Origin: Apostichopus japonicus
Lineage: Eukaryota; Echinodermata; Holothuroidea; Aspidochirotida; Stichopodidae
NCBI RefSeq assembly: GCF_037975245.1
Contig: NC_092575.1
Span: 17,261,810-17,325,809, forward strand
Direction: 5' to 3'
DNA: 64,000 bases
Shown here: one piece after another, positions 33,774 to 47,000 of the stretch
Layout of the letters: each line of letters opens with the position of its first letter
How positions within the stretch are numbered: the stretch's first letter is position 1
Translations under genes and position numbers: made by a program
Notes under the pieces: generated by a model
Seen by the model: the letters and a program-made list of their open reading frames with translations, nothing else
Told to the model about the DNA's origin: nothing
Databases searched by the model: none

Positions 33774-36700
33774 TTAAACCATATGGCTATTGCAATCAAC
33801 GATGTATAGGTTGATTGGCTTAACGACTTTACACACAAAAGCATACTCGTATTCACAAGGAACATCATTCCAAGAACCATTATCATGATTTGTGTCAGAA
33901 TTCCACATGACTACGCAATCTTCTCCTCCCGAATCATTTGGTTCAGCCTGGTCCCAAAATGTGAATTGAGAAGAAACACCTTCCACGTCGACAAACGTCC
34001 CTTCGGTTTCTCTGTCGTTGTAGCCGAGCCACACGTGCTGCAATAAAAAGAGAGTATATGTTTGTTTTAGATCGCACCTAATATTTAGAAAGTCTCTTCA
34101 GGTTATTTTTTCAACATCCGGCAGTTTGGTTTGCAAGCTCTTCATACAGGCCAAGGTGCCTGTATCAACAACGACACACACAGACATTCCCACAACACAA
34201 TACATACACATACAGCGCCCCACCCCACCCACCCCCTAGTAGTTTTTCCAATTTCTTTGGTATCACTAGGTGTCGCGGAATGTGTTGTGCCTCGTAGAAA
34301 GTATACAGACTGACCATATTTGACAAGCAATTATGACCGAATCGATTAAATATGTTGGTCCACGGCAACATCATGGGATGTTTATTTGGCCACCCCTTTC
34401 GAAAATGTTTCGGATGTGAAATGTTTTAATGACACGAAGTGATGCTTTTAAAACTTAGTCGGTATAGATATGAACTGAAAACTTTAGCATATGAAAGTAA
34501 TGGAAGCAAAACTACAAAATGAGTTTCAGTATATAATTTCATACTGTACAATAATATTTGTTAAAGGTTTCTGATAACATTAAAGACCGCTATTTAGCTG
34601 TTTGAATTTGCATTGTAGAATGGAGAATGCCTCGAATAGTTATAATCGCGCTTGTTTATAATCGGTCTTGAGCTGCCCAAATCCCATGAACGTTTTACAG
34701 CGTTTCTTCACAATATAATAAAGGCCATTTGTAATCCTGGATCGATCCTTTCCCCATAAAAGTCTTTGTCTATAGGATATACAATAGCGATGCATGAAAC
34801 ATTATCCACCATGTATTTTCCTAGTCAAGTCAATCTAACAAGTATGTCAAAATTGTGGTTCAAATATGGGACCAAAATAATACCTAATAATCACATGTAT
34901 AAGTTGAATGACGTTGGCAGCTCTTTCCGTGATATTCGTACGACTAAATTGAACGCTATAAATATAGGCTCAAGATATCAGAGTCTTTTTCAGTCAGTTT
35001 AAAAAGTATTCATACTAAATTTTTTGTTGATTCTCGCCCACAAAGGCGGGTAGCGAGTAATTTGCAAATAAATTTACAAATATGCACAAGGGGGCGGTCG
35101 CTCCCTTCGCCGCCCCCCCCCCCTTGGCTACGCGCCCCCCCCCCCCCCCTCCTCTCACCTCAACCTATCTTACGGTTGATCTGATTCAGAACGTAAAAAT
35201 ATCTTCATTTGAAATAACAGATCCTTAGCCAAGCACAAGGTGGGTTAAACATTTGCTTGCATTGGAACCTAACATGATAAGGAACTTAAATGATGTTGTA
35301 GTATTATTATATTTGGCATTGCAAAGTTATCTCATTTCAATGTCCACACTACAGCGATTATGATGGTTAAGAAAACAACAATATTTCATGTTAAGTCATA
35401 CCGTGTCTCTTCTTATGGTCTTCCACAAATCCAATACAAAGGTGTTTTCCTCAGATGAAGTAATGGTGGCCAGATGCCCTACGAGGCGACGTCCTTGTTG
35501 ATGTAAACTGTATCGGTTGCAACTAGCTTCAGCGTCAATCCAGGTACTTATAGGATTGTTGAAAAATCTAGGATTAATTGAATTTGAAAGATCGATATAA
35601 CTTCAAGTGTCATTGTTTTCTATCTGTCAAGAAATCGGTTAAAATCTACCCGATACAATAAAATACATAACATATCATATCTATAACACAATTATTAAAC
35701 TTTATCTCTGTAAAATAACAACAGAACTGTGAAAACTTCGTTCCGACATTAAAATCGTATACATTTTGTTTACGGGTACACTGAAAGGTACTCTCAAGGG
35801 TCGTTCCTGGACTGGAACGGTGCGTATAAGATTAAAGATATATTTTGGTCTGACGTTGATTGGTTAGCAAAATTGCCGATAAATATCTGAATCTTTAGGT
35901 CAAGATCCACATCGTCATAGCATTTTGTATCACGAAGATATGATTTCGTTTCCTTTGTGATAATTTGTAGATGCAACTGGTAACAGAGGTCATCAAGGCA
36001 ATTGTGTCAAACATGTCGTTGTCTTTCTTGAAAACAGTCAATCGTTTATCCACGCAGGAAATATGGTTACAAAAGAACTGCACTTCGTTGAAGTTAATCA
36101 ACAGGGTAATTGTAATAATTTAAGTGAAGCTCTGACTTTGAAAGATCTTCTGCCCGGGTAACACCACAGAGTCAACAACCCCTACATTAAGTTAACCAAT
36201 TACCGCTTCATTTGATAACCGAAAATTGAGAACATTTCACTTTTCGTAGAGAATTCGAGAACATATTAATTAAACGCCTCAGAGTCATTTCACCTAGATA
36301 ACAATCCGATCATATGCATTATTTTCATTGCCGCACCCAAGCACCACTATCAAAATGTTCAGAATCACTTGTCAAGTACAGAACATCGATATAGTTGATC
36401 CGTATAGACCCCCTAACTCCCTATAAACACCCTTCTTTTGTGGTTAAATTAATTTCACAATGTAGTTATAGTCAGAATTAAGGTTATATCGACTGTCATT
36501 TTCATTGTGCCTTTCGAGTGAATACACCGGCGTACTCCTGGTATTTTGATACTAAGGATATCAATTAGCAACATTAGAACATTTAACATATTTAACTATA
36601 GTCGTGCCGATCTCTTCGAATACATTAATTAGCAACTTTTCAACCAAATGACTAAGAATTTGCTACAAATTTATCAATTCCGTAGATTTATTAAATGATC

Positions 36701-38967
36701 AACCCCTCAGTTTAGTTGCAAAAATGACAAAACGTTTGCATTCACATTTCAGATTTCATCATTAACCCGCAAAATGATAAATTATTCATTTAACTTTAAG
36801 TGAACATATAGTAACTCGAGTTTATAAAAAAAAGAGATGACAGGATACAATACTCTCTAAGATTTGCAACAAAATGTTAAATTAACCAAATCCCTTTTCA
36901 TCAATGATCAATTCCCTACAAAATGTCAAATTTCAAAACTGACCTAGTGAAAGATGACATTTTGCGGAAAACTGTTGAATCACAAAGAACGGAGCAGGTG
37001 AGTATAGTTTGTCAATTTAATTGCCAAATTTGTAATTGTTTAAACTCAACAAGTATAGTCAATTCGACAATTTTCTGCAGTTTATGGATAAAGTGAACAA
37101 TTCAGCACCTTGCAGAAAGTTGCTAATGTAATGATTTGAAGCTTGAGAATATTTCGATGGCACCCTAACAGTTCGATACTTGAAAGTTACATTTCTATAA
37201 CCAGAAAGTACTTCAATTGACTGTACATTTATAAAACCAGACAGTACTTGACAGTACATTTATATAACCAGTTCTTTACATCGTTATTGGTCGCACCTCA
37301 AACTCATTGTAGTAAACGTACGATAGATTATTAGATGTATAATAATACTCTCTGTTTACATCCTGTACTTTCAAGTGAAGCTTCACAGCACTTACTTGTA
37401 AATGCAATATGCTCAGTATGAGTTAGGGAAAGCTAAGGAGTCACTCTTACCGACCTCGCAAAATTGTGAGGAGGATCACGGATTACAAGGTCGGTAATGA
37501 GTATAACGCGGATCAAAAAGTCAGTAAGTTCTATTACGGCCGTAAGATTCGTCTTACACGGCAACATACAGTAACGCTGTACTCAAAGCCGAAGGCTTTG
37601 TTGGTAAATATCCTTTGGCCAGCGACGGTTAGACCGTCATTTCTCAGAACGGTTGCTATTACTAAAATCGTAGGGTCTGCACTATTTGTCAACGTTAGAA
37701 AAAAATATTCAACAGGTTGAATCAAATTATGAAAGGAACATTAAAGTTGTACGTGGTACTATCAAATTAGTACATGTTGATACTATAATGTAGATAAAAA
37801 GTCATATATGTTATGTTTAACACGGAAATTGGTAACCCCCTATACAATGTACCTGAAGCTATACAATATACCTGTATACGTACCTGAAGCTGTATAGGTA
37901 GTACAATTATGCTGATAGGGGTAATGTAATTTGGCTTTAAAAAAAAAGTGGAACTATATCTGTAAAGAAAATAACTGCTTTTACGGCAGAAGACTCATTA
38001 GGAACACGCGAATTGTATTTATGAATTCTGAAATTAAGTTCTTTTAGTACATACCAACCTTACACATTATGAGTACAACCCCTGTGATAAATCTTACGCG
38101 GTACAGGTAGGACCTTTTCAATGTCATCTGCGAATTAATCAGGTCACACATCCTAAGTATATGCATGCTTAGTTCTACAATACGCCCTTATTGCATTTCG
38201 TGAAATCTGTCATACTGTATAGTGTTGATGTTATTATGTAGATTAATATGGTCACGCTTGTCCGTATATACGAGCGTTTTTAAGGCAGGATGTGAGATGA
38301 AGGGTTTAGAGTGGTATTGGCATTATATCTCAACTATGTTATCCCAGTATGTATATGTTAAGCGCTCAGGACAATATCATCTCTTGCACTATATAACGTA
38401 TACTAGCTTACGATCAACCAGACTCACCTGGCAACTGACTATTTGCGCAAAGTTACGATCATGAATACATTATGGCCTTTACGGACACCGTGGTGGGGAA
38501 GGGGCGGGAGGGGATATACCAACTGAGTAGCTCAGAACAACCTTTGTAAAATCCTTTACAAATTTCGGACGTTAATGGGAGAAACGCATTGTGATCCTAT
38601 TTCTTATGCTCGAGTGTATATACATGCACGGTGCATGTTGAGAACAATCAAATATATCGATTACCTCTATGAACGAGAATTTTTGGTGGCTATATTGAAA
38701 GTATACGGTATATACGCACCTTTATGTTAAATTTCCATCCAACTGTGGGTCTCCTACAGGGTTTGGACCCAGTTTATCAACGTTTACTTTAATTCGATAT
38801 AATCGGCCAGCTTCTTTTGAAAACTTTACTGAATTATCTTACCGATAGCAGGCACTTCCCCAGAAAGTCCATCCTTCAGGGCAGGTAACGCAAGACTGAG
38901 GCTGTTCACTTCCTTCACAGGCTTGGCTCACAAACAGGACCACAAATAGTAGTACGCTGATCTGCAT
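33774..38967 (-). CDS. secreted C-type lectin, complete three-exon gene
   Basis: Exons 38843-38967, 35402-35546 and 33774-34037 on the minus strand join in phase (125, 145 and 264 nt) to give 177 residues and a TAA stop. Residues 1-19 are a signal peptide (M-Q-I-S-V-L-L-F-V-V-L-F-V-S-Q-A). A single carbohydrate-recognition domain follows: C-P-E-G-W-T-F-W-G-S-A-C-Y, then W-I-D-A-E-A-S-C, L-A-T-I-T-S-S-E-E-N, H-V-W-L-G-Y-N-D, the sugar/calcium motif E-P-N, W-N-D, and the last Cys in F-V-C-K. E-P-N with W-N-D predicts calcium-dependent mannose-type binding. The domain is the whole mature protein, as in many invertebrate immune or mucosal lectins. A short tail (residues 160-177) contains one extra Cys. 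Introns of 1.4 and 3.3 kb hold no obvious gene. Confidence 0.9.
35085..35155. repeat. fragment of a G/C-rich hAT-like MITE
   Basis: The words CAAGGGGGCGGTCGC and CTTGGCTACGCGCC around long C runs resemble ends of the nearby elements. No target duplication was found, so this is a fragment in the first lectin intron region (between exons 2 and 3 side, outside coding exons). Confidence 0.4.
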
Positions 38968-39389
38968 TTTGGTCGATGAAGAAGATCTTCTAAGTCGAGA
39001 CAAACAAATTTCTCATCAAAATTCTTTCTTCAACGGAGACGGATTGTCAAGTGAACTTTTGTGTGGCGTGTCTTGTAATTTTAAGTTGCACTACAGATAC
39101 AGTCGGTCGGACGATCATTCCGGAGCCACCAATTGGAGGTTAAGGAAATGTTACCACCTGTGACGTACGAACATGACACTGGAGTAGTTACCGTACTAAA
39201 TAGTCCATATTGGCCAACGATCTGAACGGATTGGATGGAACTTTCGCGACAATGTTACAGGTAACCTAGGCCACGCCCCTTAGTTACCCTATCCTGCGCT
39301 CTATGGGCGGCAGCTGTGAGCCTTCAACAAAGAATTGCGTTGCTTTATGGACGCCCTTGCTTCAATCAGGAAACTGTCGTTTATAAATG

Positions 39390-39490
39390 CAGAGCTCCCA
39401 ACTGACCCGCATTTCGCGGGTTGGACCCGCATTCTAACACCCAAACCCGCTGACCCGCGCAAGCGTCCGAAAAACCCGCATTGTAATTGT
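39390..39490. repeat. hAT-like terminus, single end
   Basis: CAGAGCTCCCAACTGACCCG starts a block with several CCCGC/GCGGG words, resembling a hAT end with subterminal repeats. No partner end was found within the window, so the element is truncated or diverged. A 167-codon frame overlaps it (39335-39838) but shows no family signature. Confidence 0.35.
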
Positions 39491-41663
39491 CAAGTATACA
39501 TAGAAAAAATTGCATCAAATTTTGACTTAGCAACCAGCATTTCTTTAGCATTTAGCATAATAGAGTATAAAACCTCCTTTACAGCATCATTTGAACCTCA
39601 AATTAGCCTATATTTCTTTCCATTGGGGCGAGCAGCGAACATTTTCATGCCACGGGAAAGAATGAATTATCACCTACTATTCAATTTATTGATGTTACAC
39701 ACAAAAAAATGCATATTTCTCAGAAATTTTTGGGTGACAAAAGCCTTTCTAAGTGCCACCATTTTACATGTAGGCATCACCAGGATTCCAAAAAATCCAT
39801 CTCCCCACAAATTAGTAGCACAATGCTTCAATCGATAGTAATCACCGCATTAAGACAAAGAAACGTTATGTGATATCCACAAAGCCATAAATTGTAGAAA
39901 ACCGTCAATTGTAGTCGATAGCCTAAGTGAACCGACGTTGTAACTTGTTGCGCCTACATCATGTACGTATGGCCTACAGATGTGATAGACTAACTGTAAG
40001 ATGAGTTGCCGCTACGTACCATTTACCATGACGTTAAATCTACTGTTGCTTCGCAGGTAGCTTTCACATATCAATATCAGAACCACACGGGGCATGTTAT
40101 CAAGGCGGTCTACGTTAAATTAATATCATTATAACTTGTTTCTAATTTGCCTCATGGTTGTATTTAGGGAGTTCGATATCCTTGTTGCATATGCCCACAC
40201 TTATCACTTAAAACAAAAACAAATCTTGTCTAGAGGTGGCTTTATCCTACTTATATCCGCTCCCCCCCCCCCCGCCTCCCCTCCGCCAGACTGACTCACA
40301 AAATAGTACAACAACACAAATCCTGTTGTACAGTACACATAAATTCTTAACATGTAACTGCAGTACATTTCTTCAACATTGTTTGTTTCAAAGTTGCAAC
40401 TACACTTTGCATCTAAGCAGCCCGATTTTTACATAATTTATTTTTAACGGGAAGCGGAGATCTCCCTTTTTCAGACCACTCCCATCTCCATAACAAACAT
40501 GGTGGTTGCGCGCCTGCTCTTTCCCTGAAATATTGCTTTGTACTTGGGCTCGTATAGTTATTATTACAATGTTGCCAGGCACAGGGACGTAGCCAGGGGG
40601 GAGCAGGGGGAGCGACCGCTCCCCCCCCCCTTTCAGTGTCGATTTTTTTTTAAACTGTCGTTTTTTAGCATGGCATTTTGTCAGTGCTCTTTTGATCTTG
40701 AATACTCGTCAGCTCCGTTAACTCGATTATAATCGTAGTAACATTCACGCCTACTGATTCAACTACTTACTTCGTTTGGCAAATGCAATTAGCTAAATTT
40801 AGCTTATAGCCAATTACAAGCCTACAGTTGGCCACTGTGTAATAAAATACATATTGCCTACCTAACCGCACTCTATGGAATGTCACGAACTATATGCACA
40901 ACAACGTCGACAACGTTCGTTCTATGAGTCGTCCTAAGGTGTTGCACGAACAGCATGTTATGAAGCTAAGCTAGCAATCGTACGTGATACGCACTTCCTG
41001 TAATAATTATTACACTGCTAATACACTGCGATAACGATATTTGTTTTTAGGCCACTGCATATCTGGCAATGTTACAAAATATGAAAGTTTATATTGTCCA
41101 TCAGTTAAGTTCGTCAAATGTATTAAAGTCCAGACATTGGACAATAAACAAGAATCATCCTACTGGAAAAATTGTAAAAGAGCACTATGTTTGTCTTTCT
41201 GATATATTATGTAAAAGAATTCAAACAGGAAACAAAATCTGCTGATTATGATATCATATGATCAGGGGCGTAGCCAGTATGTAGCACTGTAGGCCCGGGC
41301 CTACATTTTTTTTGGCCAAGTTATCTTTTTTTTTTAAAACACCCATAATTCAAATCGATAAGCTTGCTGGACGAGTTTAAGTGTCTATAGACAGGAAGAA
41401 CTATTGAAATGAACGTAGCAAGAATATGGCTAAATTAGGTGACCTATTCTTCTGTCATCTAGGCTGTCATTTCTATCGCGTGCCGTTTCATTCAACACTC
41501 TACAACGCCGAAAAAGACTAGGATCCGATCATGTCAGTTTTTTAACATGTAGTTAAGAACCCGTTTACGCAGATAATATTTCAGTTGAGAAAACAGTTGA
41601 GAAATTTGCATCAGATTGCAATCGTTCGATACCTCTCGCCTTCTCTTATTAGGCTAACTTAAA

Positions 41664-41987
41664 CATTTAATAGCTACAGTTGTATCAAAGACAATTACTG
41701 GCTATAGTTGTATCAAAGACATTTCAGGCCTATCTTTGTATCTATAAGTATCAGAAGTTGAAACGTAAGACTACTCTGTACGTGTACCTTGCTAATTTTA
41801 AATACATTATGTAGTATTGAATTAGACATTTAATAGCTACAGGTGTATCAAAGACAATTACTGGCTATAGTTGTATCAAAGATATTTCAGGCCTATCTTT
41901 GTATAAGTATCAGAAGTTGAAACGTAAGACTACTCTGTACATGTACCTTGCTAATTTTAAATACATTATGTAGTATTGAATTACGTA
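41664..41987. repeat. 163-bp tandem duplication
   Basis: Two adjacent copies beginning CATTTAATAGCTACAG (41664 and 41827), with few substitutions and one short deletion in the second. It lies inside the 3.3-kb element. Confidence 0.8.
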
Positions 41988-42042
41988 CTATTTTAACTCA
42001 TTTGTTTTTTGGGTTTAAAAGTGATATTGAATGAGGTGTCTC

Positions 42043-43645
42043 CATAGGCGTACGGGACCATTTCAGTTTGGGGGGGCAGAACTTTTTGTGCCCGAAAGTT
42101 CCCGTACTATCTAAGCGGAGCGCCACCATCGGTTGGCGCGTAGCGTACAAGAAAATTTTGGGCACACAATGCCTCTCAGATTGTCGGAAACGGCACTTCT
42201 GAGGCCTTGCAAGTTGCATCTAAACATTCTTTATTTTATAATCTCACGTTTTAGAAATTTACACTTCCCCAAAAATTTGGTATATTAGAAGAAGAAAAAA
42301 TGGTAACATCACTTTGAAGGGGAAAAATGGGACAGTATATTTTTTAAGCTCCTAGTTAGTTACCTTATTTATTATTTTAACACAGTACTCAGCTACCTCC
42401 AGAAAAACATACATTGTTCAACGACACGTAAGCGGGATAATGTCGCTGTGTCGGGTGAGACTGCAATTTGTCTCACAAAAAAGTATAAAATATAACAAAG
42501 AATATGATAAACCCGTACTTCTATGCTTGTAGGCACCCTCCCCCCCACCATCCATGAAAAAGAAAATGTTTCTTCTATATACACTCATGTTGGGGATATC
42601 CAGGTCAAGGGCGGCGGAAGCACTTTGGATCTGGGGGGCACCTACATCAAAGGGCACTTTGCAGAAATTCGATTGGACTGATGCAGCCCTATATTTAGTA
42701 CCCTTTATAACTCTTATTGTATTATCTTATTTGTGTATACACATCACTCCATCAACGCCCCCCCCCCCCCCTAAAGGAAAATATGCATACTAGCACTGCA
42801 ATATCCAATACGCAAATTGGGAAACAAGGAACAAGTTTTCTCTTGAGACAAAATGAGGTGAAATCATGCTAGTTGCTAATGTAGAAATCTTCCTAATTAG
42901 ACTGGTTTTTTTCTTGTTAATATCTTAACAAATTTTCCATTCGAAATAGTTTTAAGTTTGACCCACAGAAATTCATTAAAAGTCACGGGCTTAGCCAGGA
43001 TTTGCAAAGTTGTATGCACGACTATCTGAGCGGAGCGCCACCATCGGTTGGCGCGGAGCGTACTATAAAAATTTTTGGTTTTACAAACCCCTCAGATGGC
43101 CGGAAACGGCCCTTCCCGAGTGTTCATTATGGTTCCCTGGCCTCTTGCTAACTTGAGGCACCTCAATTTTTATATAGAAAAAAGGCACATTTTTAACCTG
43201 AGGAAAAGTGGGGGGCGGGGGCACGTGCCCCTGTGCCCCCCCGGTTCCGCCGCCCTTGGTCCAGGTAAACAATTGACTAGTTAGAAAAAAAAAAATGATC
43301 TTGCAAAAAGCGTGGTAGCCCAGATGAACTGCGCTTACGGTGGTGTTACACGGAAATATTCGGGCATAATGATGCTGAATAAAGAAAATCATGGAATTGT
43401 CGGGCAAAATTTTGAAAAAGATTCGGGCAAGCTACTGCATATTTATATTCCAGATGACAAGAAATTCGGGCAAATGTCCTGAAAAATTCGGGCAGCCTAA
43501 AAAAAAAAATATATATATATATATATTTTTTTTCTCCTCTTAGGCTGCCCGAATTTTTCAGGACTTTTGCCCGAATTTCTTGTCTTCTGGAAATTTGGGG
43601 GGCAGTCTGCCCCCCCTGCCCCCCCCCCCGCCTCGTACGCCTATG
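42043..43645. mobile_element. 1.6-kb hAT-type element nested in the 3.3-kb element
   Basis: Ends CATAGGCGTACG and CGTACGCCTATG, perfect 12-bp inverted repeats, with a perfect 8-bp target duplication GGTGTCTC at 42035-42042 and 43646-43653. It contains the MITE 42606-43258 and an AT-rich palindrome near 43500-43530 flanked by inverted GGCTGCCCGAATTTTTCAGG-like words. Confidence 0.9.
42606..43258. mobile_element. 653-bp hAT-type MITE, second copy of the intron family
   Basis: Same ends (CAAGGGCGGCGGAA / TTCCGCCGCCCTTG) and internal sequence as 15457-16118. The flanking 8-mers are ATCCAGGT (42598-42605) and GTCCAGGT (43259-43266), 7 of 8 matching. It sits inside 42043-43645. Confidence 0.85.
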
Positions 43646-44039
43646 GGTGTCTCAAGTTAGCAAGAGGCCAGGGAACCAGAATGAACACTCGGGAAGGGCC
43701 GTTTCCGGCCATCTGGAGGGTTTGTAAAATAAAAAAATTTCTTGTACGCTCCGCGCCAACTGATGGTGGCGCTCCGCTCAGATAGTCGTGCCTACAACTT
43801 TGAAATCCATATCAATCGCAAAAAGTGTTCCCCCCCCCCCCCCACCTTCAAATTCCTGGCTACGTCGCTGGCCAGGCAATGATCAACCGAAGTTTGGCAG
43901 AGTCAAATTTTTGAGGTAGGGGAAGGGAGGTGGTAGTAGGGGGTAGTTACACTAAAAGGGTTGTTAACATCAGCTAATTCACCAAATCGATAGCAATTAT
44001 GAAGCACAATGTATCTGCCTAACTATAACCTTTGTTCAT

Positions 44040-47000
44040 AGAAAGTATTGATGTTGTAGATCTGTACTACGGGGACTCAAACAGTGATCATAGTGGCGAG
44101 TGAATTTTGCGTTTTGGCGAGTAGCTTTTTAGTCACGGTCGCCAAATAGTGAGTAGTTTTAATATATTTGTTGAGGCCTGAAAACTTTAAACATGATTTC
44201 TCATGGTAGAAATCATGGATACTTTTCATACATGGTATATGGATTTGTCATATTGAGTAATTTAGACTTTTTTTGGGCGGTGAGATTTGGATTTGCCATA
44301 TTGAGGAATCCTGTTGCTTGTGAGGTTAAATATCATTTGAGGTCGCCAGAGGTCAAACTCTGAAAACTCTTTTACATGATATCTAACGATGGGAATCGTG
44401 GATACTTCTTATACTTGGTGTGAGGATGCATCACATTGAGTAAAAGACCCCAATTGTTTTTGGTGGAGGTGTGTATTGCCACGTACAGTAGACTGACCTG
44501 GGTTTATCATGCCATGGTGTAATTGTACATCAAAATGGTGGTTCGGGCCATTTGCATTGTAACAACTAGTTCTGGTTACTAACAAACAGAAGTCTAGTGT
44601 AATGAAGACATCGAAACCTCAATGCATTTTGCATTCTGGGTAGTAAGTCAATCACGTTGTTTTTTCGGTAAACACATTTTGAGTAGTTAAGTTTAGTTCA
44701 GTAGAAAAAAAGGATCAGGAGGGACACTCAAGTCCCCATCAAGGATCCTATAGGAGAGAGTGAAAAAATTTAAAGACAAACACACTCAAACCCGATTACA
44801 ATGCTTAACGTGCTTGTCCAAAGCATTCTTAAACCCATTCACACTACTTGCAAGTACAATTAATTACTCAGGCAATCCGTTCCACTCATTCACAACCCTA
44901 TTTGAAAAAAAAGTTATGCCGAATATTAATCCTACTTTGTGACTTTTGGAGTTTAAGACAATGACCTCTGGTACTACTACTATTAGCAAACATGAAAAAG
45001 TCAGTCTGTATCTGACCTCGATACAGAGTAGGATAGAATGTCGTGATGTGATTTCCTATTAAACTTGTTTGCGAAGTCATAAGATCTTGGCATTACCAGC
45101 TATTTTCTATTTGTCTAGTTATGATCATGTCCATGATGTAAACTATCACCCTTAAAGTCCTAGTATGCCTTCAAACAAAGTAATACGTCAACAGGACAAA
45201 TATTCTGTTTTTCTCTTTATTTCCGAACTTCACATAGGAATGCCACTTTACCAGTCCTTTGATATGAAAACATAACATATAGTCAATGTTTTCTTCCGAA
45301 AACACAACAAATTACCGTTAAATTTCAAACAGTTTGAAATTTGTTCGCATATCAAATTCAAATATTTGCGTTCTTTGAAAGATTATAGGACATGAGATTA
45401 ATGATAGATTTAATTACAGGAAAACATTATCTTTATGCTGGTAATTATATCTTACGTTTAATGTATTATTATAAATGCATATTAGTGCTTTAAAGGGTAA
45501 GGCTTGTTCCATTTGGCTCTCTGGCCGTGATTTCTTGTCGTGAAGTGGGAAATTTCAAACCACCTCGACTTCACCAGCGAGAACAAAATGGCGAAATTGT
45601 GATCGTAATTTAGACTATAGAAAAACAAATTTGGACGATGAGCTTGAAGAAGGTAGTTATTCCTTTTGTTTTTATAACAATGAGGTAAAAGATGTGAACT
45701 TTTCTAATCCAATGAATTCAATATTCTCCATAATTATGGTCGAAAATACAGTATTTTGATTGAAATTTAGAGTCTTTTGTAACATGTTTGGGCTTCTGCG
45801 TACGATTATCGTACGAGCTGTATTGTATCCTTTTTGTGCAGCATGTATAGTACACGTAAAATGAATGTAGTGGTGTTATCTAGTTGTGATCACGGTAATC
45901 AGACAGTCAGTGGAATGGACCAATATTTTACAGTATAACATAATTAAAGTGACGATCCCATCTTTCTTTCATGCTCCAGTCAAAAGACAAAAAATATTAA
46001 AATTGATTCACTTTATTCTGAAAAATTGAGAATGATTAGTTCTCCTGTCTCAAGAGTACACATAAATTACGATAGGCCAATATAAATTCGAAAACACAAA
46101 TCGCAAGAAACAATTATAAAATAAGAATCTCGATATTGTGATTAACGATTAAAAAATCGTTTCTCTGTCAAACGCAACATTAGCGTTCTCATACTTTGAC
46201 AACATGTTTGAAAATTTATTTATCGTTTTTTAAGGTCTACTTCTTAGGGCCACCAGACAATCCTTTTATGCTGCTTTACACTTAGAAAATTCTTTCCTGT
46301 TGTAGAATATACGCGTTGACGAAGATTGGCTGCCCTTGAAAGAAAGGGTTTCAATTAAACCCAAGTTTTAAAAGTTAAAATGATACCAATAACGTTTTTT
46401 GGTAAACATCCCAAACTTTGAGGATTTTTCATTTCAAAATAAGGCAAAGAACCCTTCTCAAATTTTTGGTACAAACAGCTAGGGTGGTACTAAATCTCCC
46501 CCCCCCCCCCAAAAAAAAAACAAATTTTTTTTTTTTTTCAACATGACGCGTTTTGAGTTATGGCTGTCAAATACGACCTCTTTTGTACACCAGAGCAAGT
46601 TTACTACCTCCTAAATTAATATTGAGAAATGCTAGAACCCTGAAATTTGTAAAGGTGTTAGAAATTTATACTTATAATTAAAGTAGAAGACCCTCACAGC
46701 TCTGACATGGTTACGTTGGTATAACTTTGACATCAAAACCCCTTCTTCATGCTGAATCGCAGCATGAAATAGCAACTTTAGAGCTGCATAACTTGCAAAT
46801 ATATTATAGGAAAGAATTTTTATCATTATTTGTATTGTTTTTACTAGACATAATAGCTCCTGAAAGAATCAAGTATCCCCTAAGGCAATGGTTTAAAAAT
46901 AGCACATATTTCAGTAGTGAAAGTTACCAAAATCGTATATTTTGACACAGTTAACCTAACTCCACAAGACAATGTTTTTATAGATCAAGTTTTTTAATTC

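Larger units (their letters stand above)
40582..43870. mobile_element. 3.3-kb hAT-type element with nested insertions
   Basis: Ends CAGGGACGTAGCCAGG and CCTGGCTACGTCGCTG (one mismatch) and a perfect 8-bp target duplication GCCAGGCA at 40574-40581 and 43871-43878. The uninterrupted site is visible in the other two copies of the host repeat (near 1832 and 49711). The interior contains another hAT-like end (CAGGGGCGTAGCC at 41263), a 163-bp tandem duplication (41664-41987) and the nested element 42043-43645. No transposase frame is visible, so it moved in trans. Confidence 0.9.
40060..43992. repeat. 1-kb repeat unit, locus 3, split by hAT element
   Basis: The parts 40060-40573 and 43879-43992 together match the unit at 925-1957. 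This locus lacks the TTAA MITE: the sequence passes straight through CTCTTTCCCTGAAATATTGC near 40525-40545. It is interrupted by the insertion at 40582-43870. Confidence 0.7.

Noticed and set aside
39335-39838. 167-codon frame, the second longest in the window
   Set aside because: It overlaps a hAT-like terminus, has no recognisable motif and no splice context; likely chance in repeat-derived sequence.
44760-45080. Retroelement-like frames on both strands
   Set aside because: Some resemblance to retroelement debris, but I could not place it in a family or define ends.
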